64,000 bases of DNA from Pseudomonas chlororaphis subsp. aurantiaca (GCF_013466605.1 NZ_CP059162.1:5518001-5582000), one strand, 5' to 3'. Positions 31,009 through 39,379 are shown, counted from the stretch's first letter. Notes: generated from the sequence alone by a model not told the origin. Translations and numbers: made by a program.

Positions 31009-31148
31009 TTTCTGGCGACTGATTGCTTTCCGCCATGCTGCAGCTAACCTCCATCACTGCTAGCCATCGCGATTTCCGCCAGTACGGCACACATGGTTAG
31101 AACTCTTGAGTCATTACCGATCCGACACACGGAAGCGAGGACTAGCAA

Positions 31149-31367
31149 ATGCCATCATTTATCGTGAATAGAAACGTTCAAGCAAATGGCGACTACGAAG
31201 TGCACAACACGACGACTGGCTGTCAGTTCATGCCGTTGCCTGCCAATCAGGCATCGCTGGGAAGTCATACATCGTGCGCTGGTGCTGTAAGCGCCGCTCG
31301 AGCGGCTAACCCCACCCTAAGGATTAATGGTTGTTACTATTGCTGCAATCCTTGCCACACCAGCTAG
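31149..31367 (+). CDS. Small Cys-rich hypothetical protein
   Basis: A 72-residue protein with start ATG at 31149 and a GCGAGGA ribosome site 8 bases upstream. Features are an N-terminal MPSFIVNRNVQANGDYEVHN, a middle HTSCAGAVSAAR, and a C-terminal GCYYCCNPCHTS with four closely spaced cysteines, which may bind metal. The whole looks conserved and gene-like, unlike the surrounding repeats. I have no function for it. It is the last gene before the right attachment site. Confidence 0.7.
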   Translation: MPSFIVNRNVQANGDYEVHNTTTGCQFMPLPANQASLGSHTSCAGAVSAARAANPTLRINGCYYCCNPCHTS

Positions 31368-31501
31368 ATTCTCGACTACCGATAGGGGATTTTTAGCCTG
31401 TATCTGAGATTGTGCGATCATAGGGCCAAGCAAGCTGTATCCCTACGTGTATCCCGAACCGTGAAATCTGGCTGTAGGCCACGGATTACATGGAAGACTA
31501 C

Positions 31502-31519
31502 AGTCTCCCTCGGGCACCA
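31502..31519 (+). other. attR: degenerate copy of the tRNA-Leu 3' end
   Basis: AGTCTCCCTCGGGCACCA matches the tRNA-Leu 3' end (25055-25073) except for one missing G. Two TATCCC repeats at 31438-31455 mirror the TATCC repeats near attL. This sets an element of about 6.4 kb. Confidence 0.65.
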
Positions 31520-31561
31520 AACGCAACAAGTAGCCGTCCCATGATGACTATGCAACAACCC

Positions 31562-31590
31562 GAAAGCCCGCTAATGCGGGCTTTCTGCTT
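31562..31590. terminator. Terminator at the end of the AvrD operon
   Basis: GAAAGCCCGC/GCGGGCTTTC hairpin with loop TAAT. It lies 62 bases past the stop of the last gene of the leftward operon and could end that transcript, although its T run favours the rightward direction. Confidence 0.6.
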
Positions 31591-31651
31591 TCTGGAGCAA
31601 TGCCGCCAACCCCTGTCCGGGAGGTTGGCGACAGCTCTTCAATCAGCCGGG

Positions 31652-32632
31652 CTACACATACTCGGGCGCAGCATGCGGCGTGTAAGGCGCAGCCAGACGC
31701 GCAAGCTCCTCAGCCTCCAGCTCAAGATCCAGCGAACCGAGCAGATCGTCCAACTGTTCCAGGCAGGTCACGCCAATGATCGGTGACGCCACGGCCGGCT
31801 GCCTGAGCAGCCAGGCCAACGCCACCTGAGCCTTGGTCACACCCCGCTCGCGGGCAATCGCCTCGACCACGGCAATGATCTGCCGATCGCTGTCCTGTGC
31901 CGACTGGTACAGCCAGGACTGCACCTTGTCGCTATCGGCACGCGGCGAACCACCCTCGCCGACCCGCGCCAGCTTGCCCCTGGCCAGCGGACTCCACGGT
32001 GTCAGGCCAACCCCCTCGTCGACACAGTAGGGCTGCATCTCCCGCTCTTCCTCGCGGTTGAGCAGGTTGTAGTGACTTTGCATGCTGACAAAACGCGTCC
32101 AGCCATTGAGCGTGGCCAGGTACTGTGCCTTGACGAACTGCCAGGCATGCATCGACGAGGCGCCTATGTAGCGGACCTTCCCCATCTTCACCAAATCATG
32201 CAGCGCCTCCATCGTCTCCAGGATGGGGGTCTGATAGTCCCACCTGTGAACGATGTACAGATCGATATAGTCCGTGCGCAAGCGCTTCAGGCTGGCGTCG
32301 ACTTCGCGAAAGATCGCCTGCCGCGAAAGCCCTCCCGACAAAGGACCGTCAGTCATGGCCTCATAGACCTTGGTCGCCAGCACCACCTCATGGCGAGCCT
32401 TGAGCTTGAACAAGGCGTTGCCGAGGATTTCTTCGCTCGATCCCTGGGAGTAGATATTCGCCGTATCGAGGAAGTTGATCCCGAGGTCCAGGGCCCTGCC
32501 CAGAATCCGTTCGCTTTCCTCCGCCCCCAGGGTCCAGGCATGGGTACCCCGCGCAGACTCGCCAAAGCTCATGCACCCCAAGGCCAGCCTGGAGACCCTC
32601 AATCCGCTGCGTCCCAGCTTGGTATACAACAT
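31652..32632 (-). CDS. Aldo/keto reductase, last gene of the AvrD operon
   Basis: A 326-residue NADPH-dependent oxidoreductase of the AKR superfamily (yeast YakC/tas-like). Catalytic residues are seen as Asp and Tyr in LDTANIYSQGSSEE, Lys in LATKVYE and His in YIVHRWDYQTP. The ATG at 32632 has a strong GGAGGAGG site. It lies 14 bases after the preceding gene. In this operon it probably reduces a carbonyl of the pathway product; that role is inferred. Confidence 0.88.
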   Translation of the reverse strand: MLYTKLGRSGLRVSRLALGCMSFGESARGTHAWTLGAEESERILGRALDLGINFLDTANIYSQGSSEEILGNALFKLKARHEVVLATKVYEAMTDGPLSGGLSRQAIFREVDASLKRLRTDYIDLYIVHRWDYQTPILETMEALHDLVKMGKVRYIGASSMHAWQFVKAQYLATLNGWTRFVSMQSHYNLLNREEEREMQPYCVDEGVGLTPWSPLARGKLARVGEGGSPRADSDKVQSWLYQSAQDSDRQIIAVVEAIARERGVTKAQVALAWLLRQPAVASPIIGVTCLEQLDDLLGSLDLELEAEELARLAAPYTPHAAPEYV

Positions 32633-32646
32633 CGACGCCTCCTCCC

Positions 32647-33195
32647 TCAGGTGGGATCGCGAGCCACCAGCTTGTCCCAAGAAGTTTCCGACTCATCCAG
32701 AGGAACATCGAGACTGGCCAGGTACATGGCAGTCATGGCGCAGTGGCCGGCCAGATGAGTGATCTCGGCCACTTCATTCTGCGAATAGAACTCGCGCAGC
32801 GCCCAGAACGCCTCGGCGCTTGCCTTGTGCTCCAGGGTGCATTCGGACACGTACACCAGCAGCGCAACGCGCTTGGGCTCCATGCGCTCATAACGACCGT
32901 GCTCGATATCGTCGATTTCGCTCTCGGTCAAACCGGCCTTGATCGCCAGCGGATAGTGAATCAGTCGCTCAAAGGCACTCTCCAGCAACTTGGCCACGCG
33001 CATCACCAGAACCTCACGCTCCAGGAACGAGATCAGCCCGACCGTGAATGACCCGCCCAGGGTCAGATGTGGCCCCGCAGAGCCTTTGGTAAGCAGCAGC
33101 GAGCGGGTCAGGTTGGAAGGAAACCGGGCATAGACCTCCAGTTGCTCGGGAGTCATATCGGCAGGGGAAGTTAACTCGACTCGATTTTTACTCAT
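32647..33195 (-). CDS. Carboxymuconolactone decarboxylase-family protein
   Basis: A 182-residue all-helical protein of the CMD/AhpD family: EREVLVMRVAKLLESAFERLIHYPLAIKAGLTESEID matches the family core around the conserved His, but the CxxC of AhpD peroxidases is absent, so a redox role is unlikely. The start at 33195 (MSKNRVEL) has AAGG 8 bases upstream. Such proteins in biosynthetic operons can act as decarboxylases, cyclases or isomerases; the reaction here is unknown. Confidence 0.8.
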   Translation of the reverse strand: MSKNRVELTSPADMTPEQLEVYARFPSNLTRSLLLTKGSAGPHLTLGGSFTVGLISFLEREVLVMRVAKLLESAFERLIHYPLAIKAGLTESEIDDIEHGRYERMEPKRVALLVYVSECTLEHKASAEAFWALREFYSQNEVAEITHLAGHCAMTAMYLASLDVPLDESETSWDKLVARDPT

Positions 33196-33209
33196 GTCAG
33201 ACACCTTGG

Positions 33210-34772
33210 TTATTGAAGGTTGAGAGAGTGAGGCAGTGCATTGCTGATAGCGTCGATGCCCTTTGTGTAAGCCGCCGCATCCAGTGCGACTATCGATTGA
33301 ATATGCCCGTCCGGCCGCACGATGATGCTCTGCGGCCGCGTCCCCAATCGATCTAGCAGTTTGCCCAGAGGCATCGCCCCCAGATTGATCACCTTGTGCC
33401 CCGGCATGGCGGCATCGAGTTCCTGGCTGAAGGCCGACCAGGTTTCATAGACGTAAGTCTTTCCGGGCCACAGCAGGATGGAATAGGCGTCTTTGGCGAG
33501 TACCGGCGCCTGCCAGTTTTCCGTCCAGCTGAGGGGAATCCTGTCGCCTGCACAAAAGGGTCGTTTCTTGCCGGGGAACAGCCGGTTATCCGGCTTGGCG
33601 ACGCTGGAATCCAGCTGCGCGAACCTTGGCGAGACATAGTTCTCCAAGACCCTGGTCAGCGAAGCGAGCTTGAACGCGGCATCGCGCAGGACTATCTGCG
33701 GCGTGCGCCGATACAGGCTCATCTTGGCCAGGCTGGTGGACAAGGCCGATACCCGGTTGACCGAGTCGAGCCGTTCCCGGGTATAGGACTCCAGAATGTC
33801 CGGCGACAGGCTGCCCCTGATCACTCCGCCCAGCTTCCAGCCCAGATTGACCGCATCCTGGAACCCGGTGTTGAGCCCCTGAGCACCGGAGGGGCTCATC
33901 GCATGGGCCGCATCGCCGACGATAAACACCCGGTTCTTCTTGAAACGGTTGGCGGTACGCACATGGGCGGTGAAGATCCCGCTGAACTTCATTTCCCCCA
34001 GTTTCTTCACCCCGGGCACCCGGTGCTCCAGCAAGGTATTGAAGAACTCCCGGTCGGGCTGGTCGCCGGTATATTCCGGCGGCACGCTGGCACCGACCCG
34101 GAACACGCCATCGCCCAGCGGGGCCAGTACCATGTTGCCGGACCTGTGCATGTAGTAGGCGGCTTCGCTGCTGGTGGTTTGCCCTGTCAGCTCGGCATCG
34201 GTAATGGCCAGGCGGATCGGCATCGAGTAGCCGCTGAAATCGAACTCGAAGGCAGAACGCACGCTGCTTTGAAAACCGTCGGCGCCGACCACCCAATCGA
34301 AGCTGCAACGCTGCTCGGCCCCGGACCTGTCCCTGAGGGTCACGCTGACACTGTCCAGATCCTGCTCGCCACCAACGAACTCGCAGCCATATTCGATCGC
34401 AATGCCCTGGGCGGTGAGCGCCGACTCCAGTATGCGTTCGGTCTTGGCCTGGGGAATGGTGATGCCAAATGGATAGGGGGTATCGCTCAGGGTGTTGAAA
34501 CGTATGAGTCCAACTCTTTTCTTGTTGGAGTAATAGTTCATCTGATCGAAGTAGTGCCCTTCACGGACAATCGCTTCGGACACGCCAGTACGGTCCATCA
34601 GCTCCAGAATCCGCGGCCAGACGATGGTCGCCTTCGAATGCGGGGAAACCCGCACGTCCCTGGAAATCACTCGGGCCTGAACCCCGTACAGGGCCAACTC
34701 CAGGGCCAGCAACATGCCAACCGGCCCCGCGCCAACTATCAGGACTTTCGACTCCTGCTCTTTAGTGCGCAT
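33210..34772 (-). CDS. FAD-dependent aromatic-type monooxygenase (PheA/TfdB family)
   Basis: A 520-residue class A flavin monooxygenase. Motifs in order: GAGPVGMLLALELA (Rossmann) near residue 14, DWVVGADGFQSSVR (DG motif), and GDAAHAMSPSGAQGLNTGFQDAVNLGWKL (FAD ribityl and GD motif), then a C-terminal thioredoxin-like region. The ATG at 34772 is 11 bases inside the MFS gene end, with AAGG upstream. It likely hydroxylates or epoxidises the lipid or ring of the operon product; substrate unknown. Confidence 0.9.
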   Translation of the reverse strand: MRTKEQESKVLIVGAGPVGMLLALELALYGVQARVISRDVRVSPHSKATIVWPRILELMDRTGVSEAIVREGHYFDQMNYYSNKKRVGLIRFNTLSDTPYPFGITIPQAKTERILESALTAQGIAIEYGCEFVGGEQDLDSVSVTLRDRSGAEQRCSFDWVVGADGFQSSVRSAFEFDFSGYSMPIRLAITDAELTGQTTSSEAAYYMHRSGNMVLAPLGDGVFRVGASVPPEYTGDQPDREFFNTLLEHRVPGVKKLGEMKFSGIFTAHVRTANRFKKNRVFIVGDAAHAMSPSGAQGLNTGFQDAVNLGWKLGGVIRGSLSPDILESYTRERLDSVNRVSALSTSLAKMSLYRRTPQIVLRDAAFKLASLTRVLENYVSPRFAQLDSSVAKPDNRLFPGKKRPFCAGDRIPLSWTENWQAPVLAKDAYSILLWPGKTYVYETWSAFSQELDAAMPGHKVINLGAMPLGKLLDRLGTRPQSIIVRPDGHIQSIVALDAAAYTKGIDAISNALPHSLNLQ

Positions 34773-36249
34773 ATTCAACACCTTTGGTGAGAGTCTGATT
34801 CGACAGTTTCAAGATGATCATCAAACCAACCAGCGAGACGGCCGAAATGACGATCAAGGCCTCCTGCATGGCAACCGCCAGATGCTCGATCAACACTTCC
34901 CGGGGTAGCGACAGCAATCGGGCCGCTCTTTCCAGATCGCCTTGCACCAGGACCGAGAGCCCCGCGTCGCGGTCATCGGCCTGGCGGCCGAGCAGCGCCA
35001 TGATCACCATGCCCAGCAAGGGAATGGTCAGGGCCTCACCTCCCAGGCGAAAGGTATTGAACATGCCGGCCGCCATTCCCGAGCGCTGGGGCGGAACCAC
35101 ACTGACCGCCGCACCATCGAGATAGGACAGGGACACGCCGAAGGAGGCGCCGGTTATAAAGAGCGGCACAGCCAGGTTGAGCAGCGTGGGGCTGGCAATC
35201 ACCCAGGCCAGGGACAGCGGGCCGAGCACCATGAAGGCGAAAGTCACGACCATCAGTGTCCTGAGCGGCAACTGCTGGCGCATCAGACTGGAGAACAATG
35301 GAAGCAGCAGCGAAGGCAATGTTGAGCACATCAAGGCGATGCCTATTTCCATGGCACTCATGCCAGCAACCACCGTCAGGTACTGGGGCAGGTAGAACAG
35401 CAGGCTGATGTAACCGAAGCCAAGAAACACCGGCGTGACGCAGACCGCCAGGAACTGCCGGTTGCGCAACAGCTGAAGGTTGACAATTGGATGGGCCGCG
35501 CGGCTCTCGACCTTGACGAAAACCGGAACCAGCAGCGCGGCGCCGATAAAGAGGCACAGCACCGTCGGGTCCGACCAACCTGCGCCGGGCACCATGGAAA
35601 AGGCCGAAACCAGCAGAATCAGGCAACTGGTGAACAGCACCCCACCGCTCCAGTCGACCGCCTGCCGCTCCAGGGAACGGCTTTCCGGCAACCCCAGCCC
35701 CAACAGAGCGACCATCCCCAGCACCGCGGCGATCACGGCAAAGAACGGGCGCCAGCTGTACAGCAACGACACCAGGCTACCGGCCACCAGAGGGCCGACC
35801 GCAAGGCCCAGCCCCAGCGCCGTACCGAATACAGTGAACGCCCGGACCCGCGCCGGACCCGTGTAGGCCAGGGCCAGAATCGCCGTTCCGGCCGTGGTCA
35901 CGGCCGCCGCCCCGACGCCGGTCAGCGCCCTGGCGGCAATCAGTTGCGTCAGACTGCCAGCGCCCGCCGCCGCCGCGCTGGCGATGGCAAACAACGCCAG
36001 GCCGGCGATAAAGGACAACTTGCGCCCCAGGGCATCGGCCATCACCCCGGTCATCGCCATAAAGGCCGCGTAACTCACCATGAATGAGCAGATCACCCAC
36101 TGCGTCTGCAGGTAGCTCGAAGCGAAACCCTGGGCAATCGGCAGTACCAGGACACCCGATCCGGTGATGGTCAGGGGGATCACGAACAACGCGATACAGA
36201 CGACGACCAGGGCATATGCTGGTCTGGATGCAACGGCTGACGAGTCCAT
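34762..36249 (-). CDS. MFS drug/metabolite exporter, DHA2 family
   Basis: A 495-residue inner-membrane transporter with about 14 predicted membrane segments and the DHA2 motif A (GVMADALGRKLSFIAGL) and motif C-like GLAVGPLVAG. It overlaps the monooxygenase gene by 11 bases and is central in the operon, so it probably exports the product and gives self-protection. Confidence 0.92.
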   Translation of the reverse strand: MDSSAVASRPAYALVVVCIALFVIPLTITGSGVLVLPIAQGFASSYLQTQWVICSFMVSYAAFMAMTGVMADALGRKLSFIAGLALFAIASAAAAGAGSLTQLIAARALTGVGAAAVTTAGTAILALAYTGPARVRAFTVFGTALGLGLAVGPLVAGSLVSLLYSWRPFFAVIAAVLGMVALLGLGLPESRSLERQAVDWSGGVLFTSCLILLVSAFSMVPGAGWSDPTVLCLFIGAALLVPVFVKVESRAAHPIVNLQLLRNRQFLAVCVTPVFLGFGYISLLFYLPQYLTVVAGMSAMEIGIALMCSTLPSLLLPLFSSLMRQQLPLRTLMVVTFAFMVLGPLSLAWVIASPTLLNLAVPLFITGASFGVSLSYLDGAAVSVVPPQRSGMAAGMFNTFRLGGEALTIPLLGMVIMALLGRQADDRDAGLSVLVQGDLERAARLLSLPREVLIEHLAVAMQEALIVISAVSLVGLMIILKLSNQTLTKGVEYAH

Positions 36250-36264
36250 GTCATGAGTCCTCAG

Positions 36265-36558
36265 TCAGTCACGGGTCAAGGAAGTCAAGCGATGGACTTC
36301 GCTACGTTCGATCAGGTGCTTGGCATTGGCAATGAAATGCTCGGTATAGGGCATGCCCATATGATCGGAAATAGCCGAATCATCTTGCCAACGCTCGACC
36401 AGAGCGAACCCGCCAACCTCTGGCGACTGTTCGTAAAGTTCAAACCGCTGACAACCCGGCTCATTCAATGTTTGCGCCGCAAGTTCATTGAAGTGTCGAC
36501 CAAGTTCAACTCGATTGGTCGCGCTCACACTGAAGAACACCACGATATCAATACTCAT
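36265..36558 (-). CDS. Antibiotic biosynthesis monooxygenase-fold (ABM/YgiN-like) protein
   Basis: A 97-residue ferredoxin-like-fold protein: SIDIVVFFSVSATNRVELGRHF, NEPGCQRFELYEQ and FALVERWQDDSAISDHM match the family, whose members oxidise quinols or related ring systems without cofactor or simply bind products. The ATG at 36558 follows GGAG. It lies 15 bases after the phosphatase gene and 15 before the MFS gene. Confidence 0.82.
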   Translation of the reverse strand: MSIDIVVFFSVSATNRVELGRHFNELAAQTLNEPGCQRFELYEQSPEVGGFALVERWQDDSAISDHMGMPYTEHFIANAKHLIERSEVHRLTSLTRD

Positions 36559-36573
36559 CACAGATCTCCGAAG

Positions 36574-37173
36574 TTAAGAAAAGTCAGCAACTATTGACTC
36601 TGGCTGAAAGTTGACGCCAAGCAGGCTCAAGTCTTTTCCTGACACCCTGATCATCAACCCATGACCATGTTCCAAAAAACTGGAAGCAGCCGGCACGCCC
36701 AGCACGTGATGTGCGAACAGGGCAATAACTCCGCCATGGGAAACCACCAGTGTGCGTGTCAGGTTGTTTGCCGCTATTGCTTCAATTGCGCGAATGAAAC
36801 GTTGTAGAGCCGCCTGTCCCGACTCGCCTCCCGGCGGGGCGTAGTCAAGTTTCATCAACTTTTCCGGCAACTGCGGATCGAGCTGCAATTGCTCGGATTT
36901 GGCTTGGCCATCCAATTCACCCAGGTTTCTCTCCGCCAGATCAGCGCAGACGAACCTGAGGGCTTGGGTGGCGTCCGCCAATAAGTCAGCGGAACTCATG
37001 GCGCGTCGGTAATGGGAGCTGTAAACCCCATCCCAGGCCTGCTCCCGAAGCACCCGGGCAGCACTCAGGAATCGCGCGACTCCCACTTCATGCAGGTCCG
37101 GGTCGGATTGCCCCTGGAAAACGCCACTCAGGTTCTGTGGCGTTTCACCGTGCCGCAAGATGACGATAAACAT
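36574..37173 (-). CDS. Histidine phosphatase (phosphoglycerate mutase-like)
   Basis: A 199-residue member of the histidine phosphatase branch. The phosphohistidine motif RHGE is at residues 7-10, with E81 in AERNLGELDG as the likely acid, and H146 in VVSHGG. Its ATG overlaps the stop of the ACP gene (TGATG), so it is translationally coupled. This enzyme would remove a phosphate from a pathway intermediate, which is what a phosphosugar- or DHAP-derived adduct would need; that is inference from context. Confidence 0.9.
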   Translation of the reverse strand: MFIVILRHGETPQNLSGVFQGQSDPDLHEVGVARFLSAARVLREQAWDGVYSSHYRRAMSSADLLADATQALRFVCADLAERNLGELDGQAKSEQLQLDPQLPEKLMKLDYAPPGGESGQAALQRFIRAIEAIAANNLTRTLVVSHGGVIALFAHHVLGVPAASSFLEHGHGLMIRVSGKDLSLLGVNFQPESIVADFS

Positions 37174-37412
37174 CAGGCGGCATTGCTCAACAGTATGCTG
37201 TCAACCGACTTGGCGATGCTGTGTTCGGGAGCGATAGTTCCATCCGGCACCTTGATATCGAAACCTCGTTCCAGCGCCATTGAAACTTCCAGCAATGTCA
37301 GCGAGTCCAGATTCAACTCCTCATACACCGCATCGGCATGCAGTTGCTGGGCGGGAACCTGATACTTCTCTTTCAACATCAAGGTAATTGCTTCAATCAG
37401 TTTGTCTTTCAT
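37173..37412 (-). CDS. Dedicated acyl carrier protein
   Basis: A 79-residue ACP with the phosphopantetheine serine in NLDSLTLLEV (S37). It overlaps the ketosynthase gene stop by ATGA and the phosphatase start. It is distinct from the housekeeping AcpP (no DSLDTVEL; short acidic helix II), which suggests a pathway-specific carrier that receives the acyl chain from the adjacent ketosynthase. Confidence 0.92.
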   Translation of the reverse strand: MKDKLIEAITLMLKEKYQVPAQQLHADAVYEELNLDSLTLLEVSMALERGFDIKVPDGTIAPEHSIAKSVDSILLSNAA

Positions 37413-38437
37413 TTGGCTACCCCTGTCGCGCTCATATGCTTGATGAATGGAACACTTTGCAAGTCAGGCCAGTTCAACAACGCAGAACCCCAGGTAACAC
37501 CACCGCCAAAAGCGGTCAGCACTACTCGATCACGCGCTTTGAGCGTGGTGTTCATACAGGCTTGCGTCAGCGCCAGCGGTATAGAAGCGGCCGAGGTATT
37601 ACCAAACCGATCCAGGGAAACCACTGCACGCTCGTAAGGCACGCCGAGTTGCTCGGCCAAGGCTCTTATAATTCTCAGGTTCGCCTGATGCGGAACCAGG
37701 CAATCCACATCCTGAATATCCAGTTGATTGCGCTGTAGCAAACCGAGCACCGAATCGTTCATGCATTGAATTGCCCGCATGAAGACTTCCTTGCCACTCA
37801 TTGAGAAATAGATGTCGTCGGGGTGTTGCGGCACCGAATTGACTTTCGATTCCACGCCGCCGGCACGAACAGTGATCAGATCCTCAAGGGAGCCATCGCT
37901 GCCGGTTTCGATATCCAGCACGTCATCGACATCGGATTCCTGCAGCACCATGGCCCCGGCACCGTCACCGAAAATGGGCACGGTACTGCGATCCTGCCCG
38001 TTGATGATCGAGGAAAATACGTCGGCACCGATCACCAATACATGCTTGGCGAATCCCGCCTTGATCGCCGCCGCCCCCACTTGCAATGCATAGATGAAAC
38101 CCGAACACACGGCATTCACGTCGAAGGCCGAGATCCCGCGCAGCCCGAGTTTCTCCGCAACCTTGGGCGCGGTGGCCGGGCAACGGCGGTCCGGCGTGGT
38201 GGTTGCCAGGATCAGCAAGTCGATGTTCAGGCCCACCGATGCGTTTTCGATGGCGGCCCTGGCCGCTTCACTGGCCAGGTCGCTGGTGCAGATACCCTCG
38301 GTAACGGCGTAACGCTTCAATATGCCGGTACGGCTGACAATCCATTCGCTGCTGGTATCGAGCCGTTGCTCAAGGTCTTCATTGGTCACTTCCAGGGGAG
38401 GCAAGGCGCCTCCCAACCCCGCGATACGAACGCCCAT
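37409..38437 (-). CDS. Beta-ketoacyl-ACP synthase III (FabH-like) of the AvrD operon
   Basis: A 342-residue KAS III with the full triad: C111 in NAVCSGF, H250 in VPHQANLR, N280 in RFGNTSAAS. Enzymes of this type condense an acyl-CoA with malonyl-ACP to give 3-oxoacyl-ACP. It starts 9 bases after the AvrD-like gene and overlaps the ACP gene. I infer it makes the 3-oxoacyl group that the AvrD-like protein then uses; it is not the genome's primary FabH by context. Confidence 0.9.
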   Translation of the reverse strand: MGVRIAGLGGALPPLEVTNEDLEQRLDTSSEWIVSRTGILKRYAVTEGICTSDLASEAARAAIENASVGLNIDLLILATTTPDRRCPATAPKVAEKLGLRGISAFDVNAVCSGFIYALQVGAAAIKAGFAKHVLVIGADVFSSIINGQDRSTVPIFGDGAGAMVLQESDVDDVLDIETGSDGSLEDLITVRAGGVESKVNSVPQHPDDIYFSMSGKEVFMRAIQCMNDSVLGLLQRNQLDIQDVDCLVPHQANLRIIRALAEQLGVPYERAVVSLDRFGNTSAASIPLALTQACMNTTLKARDRVVLTAFGGGVTWGSALLNWPDLQSVPFIKHMSATGVAK

Positions 38438-38446
38438 GGTGCTCTC

Positions 38447-39379
38447 CTAGCGAGGTAACAGATGCGCGACGGAACACGACAGGGTCATGCCACTCAGGTG
38501 GCCGACAATCTCCGCCACTCGCCAGTCCTCACCCTTGACCGTCACTATGTTGGCGTCCTTGAGTTCGGTCATCAGCACCCTGGCGCTAGCGCTGCGCCTG
38601 GCCGGGTCCTGCGCGGTAATGGTGGTGGTTCTCATCCACAGGGTGTTGGATTGACCCCGCTGCAGATTGTCGAGTTTGTAGAGCAGCGCCTGGGCGATTT
38701 GCAGGTGACTGACAAAGGCATCGATAGGGGTCACGACTTGCGGGTAGCTGGCTTCGATACCACCACTGGCAGTGCCTGGTTCTTCATCGACGACAACCAG
38801 TTTCGAAATCGCCTTGAGCGGTGAATCGAAAACTATGTCGTCAATCAGTTGGGTGCGTTTCCTGAAGCCTTCCACATAGTAGTTATTACCACTGCCATCC
38901 TGGTTCAGCCTGTCGCCAGCCGCCACCGGCCGGATGATCTCCAGTTGCAGGGCCATCGCGCCGACATGTCCGGAAAATACCAGGCAGGTATCACCCTGGG
39001 CATCGACTTGCGGGAGCTCCTCGTGCATATGCGCCTGGATCTCGCGCAGGTCTTCCTCAGGCTTCTTGCCGGCCTTTATCGATATCCGCCGGACCCAGCA
39101 ACAATCGATGTTTGCAAACTTTTCCAGGAGCACGTCCTGACAAAGATTGATGGCAATGGCCAATGCATCGATAGTGCTCAGATGAGGCACCAGTTCACCA
39201 CTGCCGATTTTTTTCGACCAACCAGCCGGATAGCTCAAGCTGACACTCGAATCTACCGAAGTATCAGTAAGACTTAGATGTCTGGTGCCATATTCAACAC
39301 GCTTGAAACCTGCACCGAAGAATCGGTCCGCCGCGGGCCCAAGATGGTTCTCTATATGACTGAAGTTAACATCTCTCAC
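38447..39379 (-). CDS. AvrD-family protein (syringolide-type elicitor biosynthesis)
   Basis: A 310-residue protein with start GTG at 39379, preceded by an AAAGGAGGT ribosome site 6 bases away. It opens MRDVNFSHIENHLGPAADRFFG and includes LSYPAGWSKKIGSG, VPHLSTIDALAIA, WVRRISIKAGKKPEEDL and a Trp-rich C-terminal segment with RTTTITAQ. I recognise these as the AvrD family of P. syringae (about 311 residues), whose product directs synthesis of syringolides from a 3-oxoacyl precursor and a pentulose. No database comparison was possible; a more remote AfsA-type (butyrolactone) protein is the main alternative. First gene of the operon. Confidence 0.7.
   Translation of the reverse strand: MRDVNFSHIENHLGPAADRFFGAGFKRVEYGTRHLSLTDTSVDSSVSLSYPAGWSKKIGSGELVPHLSTIDALAIAINLCQDVLLEKFANIDCCWVRRISIKAGKKPEEDLREIQAHMHEELPQVDAQGDTCLVFSGHVGAMALQLEIIRPVAAGDRLNQDGSGNNYYVEGFRKRTQLIDDIVFDSPLKAISKLVVVDEEPGTASGGIEASYPQVVTPIDAFVSHLQIAQALLYKLDNLQRGQSNTLWMRTTTITAQDPARRSASARVLMTELKDANIVTVKGEDWRVAEIVGHLSGMTLSCSVAHLLPR

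Larger units (their letters stand above)
30214..31148. other. 935-bp non-genic region with repeat modules
   Basis: No convincing gene. The region is dominated by three copies of a 66-bp repeat, three short arrays with a 9-bp period and a perfect 18-bp hairpin. A leftward open frame (30463-30765) crosses two repeats, and its translated repeats share a GFxTPY-type motif, so part may be decayed coding sequence. Confidence 0.6.

Noticed and set aside
37409..38437. Housekeeping FabH or a dialkylresorcinol (darB) ketosynthase
   Set aside because: Coupling to a private ACP and phosphatase argues against a housekeeping FabH; no DarA-type aromatase is present.
38447..39379. AfsA-type butyrolactone synthase
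   Set aside because: The sequence lacks the AfsA hotdog motif I would expect and instead fits AvrD in length and in the WSKK, HLSTIDA and PEEDL segments. I keep AfsA as the main alternative.
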